Assembly (NCBI GenBank): GCA_023436925.1
Contig: JAEZHJ010000170.1
Location: forward strand, 1-11,674
Length of the DNA: 11,674 bases
Direction of reading: 5' to 3'
Origin: Actinomycetes bacterium
GTDB lineage: Bacteria > Actinomycetota > Actinomycetes > Propionibacteriales > Propionibacteriaceae
Shown: positions 1-6,327 of the stretch, one piece after another
Position numbering within the stretch: the first letter of the stretch is position 1
How the letters are laid out: each line of letters begins with the position of its first letter
Made by a program: the position numbers and the translations under genes
Notes under the pieces: model-generated
What the model was told of the DNA's origin: nothing
Databases searched by the model: none
The model's input: the letters and a program-made list of their open reading frames with translations, nothing else

Positions 1-132
1 TCGGACTGGATCGTGAACTGGACAGGCATTGGGGAGACCGGCTCGTTCCGGGTCTACCTGACGCAGAACACCCAGGTGCTGATTGGTGAGTTGAACGTCG
101 TGACCGTCCGCGGAAGGAGTTGGCCGCGATGA
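1..132 (+). CDS. C-terminal end of an unrecognised protein upstream of the Tad genes (partial, 5' end outside window)
   Basis: Frame 1 is open from the first base to a TGA at 130-132, giving 43 residues of a C-terminus. It contains WTGIGETGSF and ends in a beta-rich stretch with VLIGE. From memory, similar endings (a WTG...G motif, then an xRIGE-like strand) occur in poorly characterised secreted or membrane proteins just upstream of SAF-domain proteins in actinobacterial Tad-like loci; that is recollection, not a search. The stop overlaps the start of the SAF-domain gene (ATGA, 129-132), so it belongs to the same operon. No catalytic or targeting motif is visible in the fragment. Being a real coding end is likely; its function is unknown. 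Confidence 0.6.
   Translation, partial: SDWIVNWTGIGETGSFRVYLTQNTQVLIGELNVVTVRGRSWPR
112..119 (+). promoter_or_regulatory. Ribosome binding site of the SAF/CpaB-like gene
   Basis: GGAAGGAG lies nine bases before the ATG at 129. It decides the start: the in-frame TTG at 120 directly abuts this site and cannot use it. Confidence 0.7.
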
Positions 133-800
133 GTGTGTTGAGCCTGAAGAAGAAGCCGGACACTCCAGCCGATGGGCCCCTGCGTGGGGCGCAGACGGTG
201 GCCCGCCCGCCCCGGGTCCGGCGCCGGCCGCTGTTGCTGGTGGGCACGATCACCGCCGTCCTGGTGGGTGGGCTTGGTGCAGCCTGGGTGTTCACGACGT
301 CGGCAGCGTCGACGGAGGTGGTCGCGACTCGTGCGGCGGTGCAGCGTGGCGAGGTGATCGAGCGTGGTGACCTCATGGTCGTGAGGGTCGGTCTCGACCC
401 GTCGCTGGACGTGTTGCCGGCGGGCCGGATCGAGGAGATCGCCGGTCAGCGGGCGGCGACCGACCTGGTTGCTGGTGGGTTGCTGGCTTCGAGTTCGGTG
501 ACCGCCGAGGTGGTACCGAGGGCTGGTGAGGCGTTGGTGGGGGTGGCGTTTGCTCCGACGATGCTGCCAGCCGAACCGTTGCTGGCGGGTGATCGGGTCA
601 CGATCGTCCAGACGCCCGGTGCCCAGGGAGAGGTGACCACAGCCCCGATTGTGATGCAGGCGGTCGTGTCCCAGGTCACTGTGCTGGAGACCGGGGACAC
701 CAAGGTCGACGTGCTGGTGCCGAGTGAGAAGGCGGCCGAGCTGGCAGCCCGCAACGGGACCGGCCAGCTGGCTCTTGTCCTTGAGGCGCGGGAGCGGTGA
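129..800 (+). CDS. SAF-domain, CpaB/RcpC-like Tad pilus assembly protein
   Basis: This is a 223-residue membrane-anchored protein of the CpaB/RcpC type, thought to act outside the membrane in Tad pilus assembly. Residues 1-33 are basic and cytoplasmic, 34-57 form one transmembrane segment, and 63-125 match a SAF domain (ATRAAVQRGEVIERGDL, then GQRAATDLVAGGLLASSSV). The rest resembles the RcpC/CpaB C-terminal domain, with LLAGDRVTIV and a closing VDVLVPSEKAAELAA strand-helix. Proteobacterial CpaB/RcpC sits with an outer-membrane secretin; none is seen here, which fits a Gram-positive envelope. The start is the ATG at 129, backed by a GGAAGGAG site and overlapping the previous stop. An in-frame TTG at 120 is rejected for lack of spacing. 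The next gene starts six bases after the stop. Confidence 0.82.
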   Translation: MSVLSLKKKPDTPADGPLRGAQTVARPPRVRRRPLLLVGTITAVLVGGLGAAWVFTTSAASTEVVATRAAVQRGEVIERGDLMVVRVGLDPSLDVLPAGRIEEIAGQRAATDLVAGGLLASSSVTAEVVPRAGEALVGVAFAPTMLPAEPLLAGDRVTIVQTPGAQGEVTTAPIVMQAVVSQVTVLETGDTKVDVLVPSEKAAELAARNGTGQLALVLEARER

Positions 801-806
801 TGAACC

Positions 807-1586
807 ATGGCTGTGTTCACATTCGCTTCGGCGTCAGGTTCTCCAGGGGTCACCACGACGGTCTTGGCGTTGGCCTTGGCGTGGCCGCGTCCGGTGGTGG
901 TTGTCGAGGCTGACCCGATCGCGGGATCTCCGATCCTGGCTGGCTACTTCCAGGGCCTGGCTGAGCCCGCTGGCGGGATGGTCGACCTGATGGTCGCCCA
1001 GCGACAGGACCAGTTGGTTGACCGGTTGGCGTCGGTGTTGATGCCCATCCCAGACACGTCAGTGAGGGTGTTGCCGGGTGTGCAGACGCGCGCCCAGGTG
1101 TCTGGGCTGGCGGGGATCTGGGCGCCGTTGCTGCTGGTGTTGCGAGGGGTGCAGGAGACCGGCACGGATGTCCTGGTCGATGCTGGCCGCTTCCCGGCGG
1201 CGGGTCCGTTCACGCCGTTGGGCCTTGGCGCGGACGTGCTGTTGTTGGTGACCGGGTCCAACGTGCCGGGGACGGCGACGGCGCGCGCTCTGCTGATCGA
1301 GCTGACGGAGCAGCGTCCCGCGGGTATTGGCCTGCTCGTCGTTGGTCCCGAACGGCCCTATTCGGCAGGCGAGGTGGCTGGGGTGCTGGGGCTGCCTGCG
1401 ATCGGCCACCTCGCGTGGGATCCTCGCGCGGCCGCGGTGTATTCCCAAGGCGAGCGACCCACCCGCAAGACCGAACGCTCCGCGTTCCAGCGCAGCGTTC
1501 GTGCCACAGGAGAGGCGATCCGCGACTTCGCCGACACCGCCCGTCACCCCCACCCGCATGCTTTGAGCATCGGAGGCCTTTCGTGA
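807..1586 (+). CDS. CpaE/TadZ-like MinD-family ATPase with deviant Walker A
   Basis: This 259-residue protein has the fold pattern of the MinD/ParA-like CpaE (TadZ) proteins that localise Tad pilus machinery on the inner face of the membrane. The N-terminus FTFASASGSPGVTTT occupies the deviant Walker A position (residues 5-18), followed by VVVVEADPIAG with D36 and by DVLVDAGRFP with D125 in the Walker B position. The invariant P-loop lysine is absent: V15 stands where GKTT would have K. There is also no second, signature lysine at the start of the loop. From memory SPGVTTT is shared by actinobacterial relatives, so this is probably a family trait and not a mutation. ATP hydrolysis is therefore doubtful. 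No receiver domain precedes the ATPase, unlike classical CpaE. Its TGA overlaps the GTG start of tadA. Confidence 0.78.
   Translation: MAVFTFASASGSPGVTTTVLALALAWPRPVVVVEADPIAGSPILAGYFQGLAEPAGGMVDLMVAQRQDQLVDRLASVLMPIPDTSVRVLPGVQTRAQVSGLAGIWAPLLLVLRGVQETGTDVLVDAGRFPAAGPFTPLGLGADVLLLVTGSNVPGTATARALLIELTEQRPAGIGLLVVGPERPYSAGEVAGVLGLPAIGHLAWDPRAAAVYSQGERPTRKTERSAFQRSVRATGEAIRDFADTARHPHPHALSIGGLS
1572..1576 (+). promoter_or_regulatory. Ribosome binding site that fixes the tadA start
   Basis: GGAGG ends six bases before the GTG at 1583. It supports this GTG over the ATG at 1415, which would overlap the previous gene by about 170 bases. Confidence 0.7.
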
Positions 1587-3139
1587 ACGCCGACCCGACT
1601 CCGCAGGCAGAACGCCCTGCTCTGGACAGCTTGGCGCTGTTCCGGGCCATCCCGAACCAGGCCACCGCCAGGCCGGGCCGGGTGCGTTCCAGTTTCCGGC
1701 TCAACCAGGGCGCGGATCACCCCGAGATCCGGCTCGTGGTTAGCGAACCCGAACCGTTTGAGCCTGTCCCTGCAGCAGAGTTGCCGCCGGCGCTCGGCAC
1801 CCCATACTCCGGGCCGATCGACTGGAAGCTGGTGGCGGCGTTCCGCGGACAGACGGCCGAAGCGCTCACGGCCCGGCTCGGGGAGGCCAGCTCGAAGGCC
1901 GCCCAGGAGGAACTGGGTCGCGCCATCATCACCGAGTTGCTGGACGCCGATGCGGCAGAGGCGGTCACCACCGGCAGGCCGACCTGGTCGCGGGCCGAGC
2001 AGGACGCACTGGGGCAGGCGGTGTTCGACTCGGTGTTCCGACTGGGGAGACTCCAGCCCCTGGTGGATGACGACCGGGTGGAGAACATCGTCATCCTCGG
2101 CCACGACCGGGTCTGGCTCCAGCTGCTCGACGGCACCCTGGCTCGGGGGCCTGCGGTCGCCGACTCCGACGAGGAACTGCTCGAGTTCATCAGCTACCTC
2201 GCCTCCCGCGAGGGGGCGGCGCGGGCGTTTTCCGAGGCCCACCCGTCGGTCGACCTGCGGCTGCCCGGCGGGCCGAGGATGTCGGCGACGAACTGGGTGA
2301 CCTCGGCGCCTTCGGTGGTGGTCCGCCTGCACCGGCTGGTTGATGTGACTTTGGACGACCTGGTGCATCTCGGCACCCTGACCCCGGTGATGGCGTCGTT
2401 CCTTGCTGCTGCGGTGCGGGCGCGGCTCTCGATCGTGATCGCCGGGGCGCAGGGGGCGGGCAAGACCACGCTGCTGCGGGCACTGTGCAATGAGATCGGC
2501 CCGAAGGAGCAACTCGCGACCTTCGAAGACCCCTACGAGCTGTTCCTGGACGAGATGCCCGAGCGGCACCCGATCGTCCACGCCTGGGAAGCCCGCCACG
2601 GCTCAGGCGAGGTCGGTCCGGACGGCAGGCCGGCGGGCGAGTTCACGCTGGAGCAGGCGATGCGCGCGAACTACCGCAAGAACGCCGGCCGGCTCATCGT
2701 CGGCGAGATCCGCGGTCCGGAGGCCTGGCTGATGCTCGAAGCGATGGAGTCCGGGTCGGGAAGCCTGTCGACCACGCACGCCGCGTCGGCCGAGGCGGCG
2801 ATGCCGAAGCTGATCAACTGCTGCATGAAGGCCGGGCCGCAGGTCTCCGACGACCTCGCCGCTCGCGCGCTCGGCCACGCGCTCGATCTCATCGTCCACA
2901 TCGACCTCGACGAATCCACTGACCCTGACGGCGGCACGCGGCTGCGCCGGTACGTCACCGAGATCGTCGCGGTCACCGAGGGCGAAAAGGACAGGGGCTA
3001 TGCATTGAGTCAGGTGTTCAAAGCCGCAGCCGACGGTCCCGCCATCCCGGCGCTGTTGCCGGACCACTTGCGCAAGCTCGCCAGGCACGGCTTCGACGTC
3101 GACACCTTCCACGCTCAGGCGACAGGCGCAGAGCGATGA
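1583..3139 (+). CDS. tadA: TadA/CpaF-family pilus assembly motor ATPase
   Basis: This 518-residue cytoplasmic secretion ATPase of the GspE/VirB11 superfamily (CpaF branch) drives assembly of the Flp/Tad pilus through the TadB/TadC platform. Residues 1 to about 260 form the N-terminal region, including the VENIVILGHDRVWLQ strand typical of CpaF. The Walker A motif GAQGAGKTT spans residues 288-296 (K294). The acidic Asp-box region ATFEDPYELFLDE has E315 and D316. The Walker B region RLIVGEIRG spans 370-378 with E375. The His-box LSTTHAASAEAA has H399. All motor motifs look intact, so it should be active. The start is GTG 1583, preceded by GGAGG and overlapping the previous stop. The ATG at 1415 would give 56 arginine-rich extra residues read out of frame through the upstream gene. 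The stop overlaps the tadB ATG. Confidence 0.93.
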   Translation: MNADPTPQAERPALDSLALFRAIPNQATARPGRVRSSFRLNQGADHPEIRLVVSEPEPFEPVPAAELPPALGTPYSGPIDWKLVAAFRGQTAEALTARLGEASSKAAQEELGRAIITELLDADAAEAVTTGRPTWSRAEQDALGQAVFDSVFRLGRLQPLVDDDRVENIVILGHDRVWLQLLDGTLARGPAVADSDEELLEFISYLASREGAARAFSEAHPSVDLRLPGGPRMSATNWVTSAPSVVVRLHRLVDVTLDDLVHLGTLTPVMASFLAAAVRARLSIVIAGAQGAGKTTLLRALCNEIGPKEQLATFEDPYELFLDEMPERHPIVHAWEARHGSGEVGPDGRPAGEFTLEQAMRANYRKNAGRLIVGEIRGPEAWLMLEAMESGSGSLSTTHAASAEAAMPKLINCCMKAGPQVSDDLAARALGHALDLIVHIDLDESTDPDGGTRLRRYVTEIVAVTEGEKDRGYALSQVFKAAADGPAIPALLPDHLRKLARHGFDVDTFHAQATGAER

Positions 3140-3999
3140 CTGCGCTCCTGGCGGCGCTGTGCGGTGGGTTGATCGCCGCCGGGCTGGCCATGTTCGTGTT
3201 CTGGTTGTGGCCGGCCGAGCCAGAGCCCGCCAGACCCCGCCGCGGCCCGGGAGTGGTGGAGCGGGTGCGGCGCATCCCGGTTCGCACCCGGTGGCTGGCC
3301 GTCGGTGGGCTGGTCGCCGGTGTCCTGATCGCGGTGTTCACGGGGTGGTGGATCGCGGCGCTGGTGATCCCGGTCGCTGCGGTCGGGCTGCCGGTGCTGA
3401 TCGTGGGCACCCCGGAGAAGCGCCGCATCCAGCGGATGGAGGCGATGGCGGAATGGACCCGCGGGCTGGCCGGCGTGCTGAGTGCCGGCATTGGCCTGGA
3501 GCAGGCCTTGGTGGCGATGCTCAGGTCCACCCCGCCGGCGATCTTGCCCGAGGTCCGCGCGCTGGTCGGACGCATGCAGACCAGCTGGTCGAGCGAGGAC
3601 GCGCTGCGCGCCTTCGCCGACGACCTCGACGACCCGACCGGTGACCTGATCGCGGCCTACCTGATCCTGGGTGCCCGCCGCCGCGGGGGGAGTCTGGCCA
3701 CCGTCTTGCAGAGCCTGGCTGACTCGGTCGCCGAGGACGTCGCCTCCCGCCGCCAGATCGAAGCTGAACGCGCCAAGCCGCGCGGCACGATGCGATGGGT
3801 CACGATCATCACCGCCGGCGGTCTGGGGCTGTACGCCCTGAGCGGCGGCATGGCCGCCTATGGCAGCCCGGTCGGCCAGGTCACGCTGGCCAGCATCCTC
3901 GCCCTGTACGCCCTCACCCTGGTGTGGATGAAACGCATGGCGACCCCCAAACCACTTCCGCGCATCATCGGCGCGTCAGTGCGGCAGGACCGGCCATGA
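3136..3999 (+). CDS. tadB: TadB-like pilus platform protein (T2SSF domain)
   Basis: This 287-residue polytopic membrane protein is the first of two GspF-type platform subunits on which the TadA motor acts. A transmembrane segment lies at about 3-26, a hydrophobic pair at about 53-93, and the conserved cytoplasmic T2SSF-like helical bundle at about 100-225. The bundle includes MAEWTRGLAGVLSAGIGLEQAL and GARRRGGSLATVLQSLADSV, the usual TadB signature order. Two closing transmembrane segments fall at about 226-270, before a basic tail. The ATG overlaps the tadA stop and its own stop overlaps the tadC start, both as ATGA, which points to coupled translation at matched amounts. Its length is normal for TadB. 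The order A-B-C is the canonical Tad order, which supports the assignment of both B and C. Confidence 0.88.
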   Translation: MTALLAALCGGLIAAGLAMFVFWLWPAEPEPARPRRGPGVVERVRRIPVRTRWLAVGGLVAGVLIAVFTGWWIAALVIPVAAVGLPVLIVGTPEKRRIQRMEAMAEWTRGLAGVLSAGIGLEQALVAMLRSTPPAILPEVRALVGRMQTSWSSEDALRAFADDLDDPTGDLIAAYLILGARRRGGSLATVLQSLADSVAEDVASRRQIEAERAKPRGTMRWVTIITAGGLGLYALSGGMAAYGSPVGQVTLASILALYALTLVWMKRMATPKPLPRIIGASVRQDRP

Positions 4000-4889
4000 C
4001 CGGGGCGTGGATCGCCGCAATCGCTGGCGCCCTGATTGCCGCAGGCATGGTCGGGATCGCCTGGTGCCTGATCCCGACCCGGGTCCACCTGGGCGACGCC
4101 GTCAACCGCACCCTCACCCCAGCCCGAGCCCACCGCCCGGTCGAAGCACCCACCACGAGCACGGAGCGGGTCGGGAACTGGACGCTGCGCCACCTGCCCA
4201 CCGGACTGTGGCGGATGGCACCGTTGCGTGACCTGGAGATCCTTCACAAGTCGGTGAGCGAGTTCTACGGCGAGAAAGCGATGGTCGCGCTCATCGGCGT
4301 CATCGTCACACCGCTGCTGGTGTGGATCGGCGGCCTGTCCGGGCTGCATCTGCCGATCGCGATCCCGGTGGGCGCAACCCTGGCGATCGCGGCCGGGCTG
4401 TGGCTCGTCCCCGACCTCGACGTCCGCCAGCGTGCGGCCGAGGCTCGCGCCGAGTTCGGCCGCGCGCTGGGTGCCTACATCGAACTCGTCGCGATGGAAC
4501 GCCAATCCGGGTCCGGCGCCCGCCAAGCCCTTGAGATCGCCGCTACCGTCGGCGACTCCTGGGTGTTCACCCGCATCAGCCAGGAGTTGGCCCGATCCGG
4601 CTGGGCAGGCCAGACACCCTGGGATGCCCTCCACAACCTCGGCGACCAGCTGGGCCTGCCCGCCCTGGGTGACCTGTCCGACATCATGCGGCTCGGCGGC
4701 GACGAAGGAGCCCAGGTCGTCACCACCCTGCGTGCCCGGGCCGGGGCGATGCGTACCCAGGTCCGCACCGACGCCGTCACCCACGCCAACAACACCGCCG
4801 AACGCCTCACCTTCCCCGGCCTGGTCATGGCCGCACTCTTCGTCGCCACCCTCGTCGGCCCGGGCGTGGCAGCCCTCTTCTCCGGATAG
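3996..4889 (+). CDS. tadC: TadC-like pilus platform protein (T2SSF domain)
   Basis: This 297-residue membrane protein is the second GspF-type platform subunit, expected to pair with TadB in the cytoplasmic membrane. Residues 3-26 form a transmembrane helix, and 27 to about 90 a soluble linker ending in LRDLEILHKSVSEFYGEKA. Two hydrophobic segments lie at about 96-145. The T2SSF-like bundle follows (RAEFGRALGAYIELVAMERQ, then LGDLSDIMRLGGDEGAQVVTTL). A last transmembrane segment lies near 272-294. The frame is open far upstream, to 3795, but those residues are arginine/histidine-rich out-of-frame translation of tadB. The ATG at 3996, overlapping the tadB stop, is therefore the start. A 26-base gap follows before the pilin gene, the largest gap in the operon and the place where a pilin-specific ribosome binding site sits. 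Confidence 0.88.
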   Translation: MTGAWIAAIAGALIAAGMVGIAWCLIPTRVHLGDAVNRTLTPARAHRPVEAPTTSTERVGNWTLRHLPTGLWRMAPLRDLEILHKSVSEFYGEKAMVALIGVIVTPLLVWIGGLSGLHLPIAIPVGATLAIAAGLWLVPDLDVRQRAAEARAEFGRALGAYIELVAMERQSGSGARQALEIAATVGDSWVFTRISQELARSGWAGQTPWDALHNLGDQLGLPALGDLSDIMRLGGDEGAQVVTTLRARAGAMRTQVRTDAVTHANNTAERLTFPGLVMAALFVATLVGPGVAALFSG

Positions 4890-4897
4890 CACCCCGC

Positions 4898-4905
4898 AAG
4901 GAAGG
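4898..4905 (+). promoter_or_regulatory. Strong ribosome binding site of the pilin gene
   Basis: AAGGAAGG lies ten bases before the ATG at 4916, in the operon's longest gap. Unlike its overlapped neighbours, the pilin gene has its own good site, as expected for the most abundant subunit. Confidence 0.65.
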
Positions 4906-4915
4906 AAACACCCCC

Positions 4916-5110
4916 ATGAAGTACCTCATCGCACTCCAGCTCGCCGGCCAGCAACTGCTGGCCCGGCTCACCGAGCCCCGCGTGCATGACGAGCGCGGCG
5001 GCACCATCGTCGAGACCGTGACCTGGATCGCCGTCGTGCTGGTCATCGTCGGGCTCGTCGCCGCGGCCGTCACCGCCTACGTGAACAGCCAGATCGCCAA
5101 GATCGGCTGA
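4916..5110 (+). CDS. Flp-type major pilin candidate (prepilin)
   Basis: This 64-residue prepilin is the best candidate for the main Tad pilus subunit. Residues 1-28 form a leader ending in DERG. The predicted prepilin peptidase cut is after G28, leaving mature GTIVETV with glutamate at position 5 (E33), as class III/IVb prepilins require. Residues 34-56 are a continuous hydrophobic helix, followed by the short tail YVNSQIAKIG. The mature pilin would be only 36 residues, typical of Flp. Two oddities stand out: the tyrosine that usually follows the glutamate in Flp is threonine, and the leader is long and itself amphipathic (YLIALQLAGQQLLARL). It sits between tadC and tadE and has its own strong ribosome binding site. 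The alternative is a minor pseudopilin, but no other Flp-like gene is visible. Confidence 0.8.
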   Translation: MKYLIALQLAGQQLLARLTEPRVHDERGGTIVETVTWIAVVLVIVGLVAAAVTAYVNSQIAKIG

Positions 5111-5114
5111 CCCG

Positions 5115-5489
5115 ATGCGACCACGCGGTCGCGAGCGGGGCTCGACCACCGTCGAACTGGCGGTGCTGATCCCCCTGCTGCTCGCGACCCTGTTCGGCGG
5201 CATCCAGGCGGGCCTGGTCTTCCACGCCCGCCACATCGCGATCGCCGCAGCGCAGGAAGGCGCCCGGGAGGCCTCCGCCTACCAGGCGAGCCTTTCGGAC
5301 GGGATCAGCACGGCCACAACCGCCGCCACCGACTGGGCCAGCGCCACCCTGACCGGCATCCACGTCACCGGCCAACGGACGGCGACCCGCGTGTCGATCA
5401 CCGTCCAGGGCACCGCCACCAGCCTGCTGCCAGGTATGTCATGGCCGATCGAACAGACCGCCACCCTTCCGGTGGAGCGACTCCGATGA
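5115..5489 (+). CDS. tadE: TadE-like pseudopilin
   Basis: This 124-residue minor pilin-like protein is expected to be cut by the prepilin peptidase and embedded in, or placed at the tip of, the Tad pilus. The basic leader ends RERG (G9), and mature STTVELAVLIPLLLATLF puts glutamate at position 5 (E14) at the front of a hydrophobic helix. Next comes the TadE pattern of a helix with an Ala/Glu-rich AAAQEGAREASAY segment. The C-terminal half, beta-rich, includes TRVSITVQGTA. The gene begins four bases after the pilin stop, without a clear Shine-Dalgarno sequence, so coupling is likely. Its stop overlaps the next ATG. The TadE family assignment is solid from the signature; which of the two TadE-like proteins corresponds to proteobacterial TadE and which to TadF cannot be told. 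Confidence 0.82.
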   Translation: MRPRGRERGSTTVELAVLIPLLLATLFGGIQAGLVFHARHIAIAAAQEGAREASAYQASLSDGISTATTAATDWASATLTGIHVTGQRTATRVSITVQGTATSLLPGMSWPIEQTATLPVERLR

Positions 5490-5911
5490 GACGCCACGAC
5501 GAGCGCGGCTCGGCCGCGGTTGAGGCCGTGATCGGGGTGCCCGCCTTCGCGCTGCTGATCCTGTTGGTGATCATGGGTGGCCGGGTCGCGCTTGCCAGGC
5601 AGGCCGTCGATGCTGCCGCAGCCGACGCCGCGAGGGTCGCGTCCCTGTCCCGTGACGCGACCACGGCCAAGAACAGTGCCATCGAGGTGGCCGAGGCCAC
5701 CCTCGCCAACCAGGGCATCACCTGCCTGGACACCACCGTCACCCTCGACGCAGCCGCCTTGCGCCAGCCCGCCGGCACCCCCGGAGAGGTGACGGCGACC
5801 GTGTCGTGCCTCCTGAAACTGTCCGACCTCGGACTGCCCGTCGGCAGCCGGACCCTCACGGCCACGGTCACGTCCCCGGTTGACACCTACTCAGAACGAG
5901 CGAACCCATGA
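5486..5911 (+). CDS. Second TadE-like pseudopilin with a cysteine pair
   Basis: This 141-residue TadE/TadF-like minor pseudopilin has the leader MRRHDERG, with a predicted cut after G8. Mature SAAVEAVIGVPAFALLILL carries E13 at mature position 5. The helix runs into the TadE-like VDAAAADAARVASL region. The C-terminal domain contains two cysteines, C80 (GITCLD) and C108 (TVSCLL), placed to form a disulphide outside the membrane. The frame is open from 5441, but the ATG at 5486, overlapping the previous stop and preceded by GGTGGAG with eight-base spacing, is the start. The next gene begins on its stop codon. Together with the preceding gene it forms the pair of TadE-like minor subunits common in actinobacterial Tad clusters. 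Confidence 0.8.
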   Translation: MRRHDERGSAAVEAVIGVPAFALLILLVIMGGRVALARQAVDAAAADAARVASLSRDATTAKNSAIEVAEATLANQGITCLDTTVTLDAAALRQPAGTPGEVTATVSCLLKLSDLGLPVGSRTLTATVTSPVDTYSERANP

Positions 5912-6327
5912 AGCGGCAGCGGGACCAACGGGGCGCGGTCACCGTGTGGCTGGCCGGCGCCAGCGTGCTCATGGTCACCGTAATCGGCATCTCCGTCGAC
6001 CTCGGTGGCCAGGTCCACGCGAAGGAACGCGCGCACACCATCGCCGCCCAGGCCGCCCGCACCGGCGCCGAACAGATCACCGCCGACGCCATGACCGGCG
6101 CCACACCCCGACTCGACGTCGGCAAGGCCCGTCAGGCCGCCACCGCCTACCTCCGCGCCGCCGGCGTCCAGGGCACCGTCACCATCAGCGGCGGCACCAG
6201 GGTCACCGTCGACGTCACCGACACCTACGAGCCGCTCTTCCTCCGCTCCGTCGGAGTCGGACCCCTCACCGTCACCGCCAGGTCCACCGCAGAACTCAAA
6301 CGCGCCCTCGACGGGACCGAACGATGA
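5908..6327 (+). CDS. TadG-like membrane protein, short, without Glu5
   Basis: This 139-residue protein resembles the N-terminal part of TadG-like proteins (helicase/secretion-associated TadG-like in actinobacterial annotation). The leader MKRQRDQRG is followed by AVTVWLAGASVLMVTVIGIS, a single transmembrane helix, then VDLGGQVHAKERAHTIAAQAA, the recurring TadG-like segment after the helix. The C-terminal half, beta-rich, includes TVDVTDTYEPLFLRSVG. It keeps the RG cleavage site of its neighbours, but mature position 5 is tryptophan (W14), not glutamate, so peptidase processing or entry into the pilus is doubtful. It lacks the von Willebrand A domain of full-length TadG. Both ends overlap neighbours as ATGA. 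It may be a membrane-bound accessory subunit and not a pilin. Confidence 0.75.
   Translation: MKRQRDQRGAVTVWLAGASVLMVTVIGISVDLGGQVHAKERAHTIAAQAARTGAEQITADAMTGATPRLDVGKARQAATAYLRAAGVQGTVTISGGTRVTVDVTDTYEPLFLRSVGVGPLTVTARSTAELKRALDGTER

Noticed and set aside
1415..1582. Upstream extension of the TadA frame to an ATG at 1415
   Set aside because: It overlaps the CpaE-like gene and reads as arginine/proline-rich out-of-frame protein. GTG 1583 has a good ribosome binding site and the usual stop-start overlap.
1544..2599. 351-residue minus-strand open frame opposite tadA
   Set aside because: It is an Arg/Gln/Pro-rich shadow of a strand with every TadA motor motif intact.
3858..4892. 344-residue minus-strand open frame opposite tadC
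   Set aside because: Long antisense frames are normal in GC-rich DNA. The plus strand encodes an intact TadC with domain signatures and overlapping starts.
5880..6323. Upstream extension of the LysM/BTAD frame to an ATG at 5880
   Set aside because: It is His/Arg-rich translation of the TadG-like gene in another frame. The ATG at 6324 overlaps the preceding stop and leads straight into a membrane helix.
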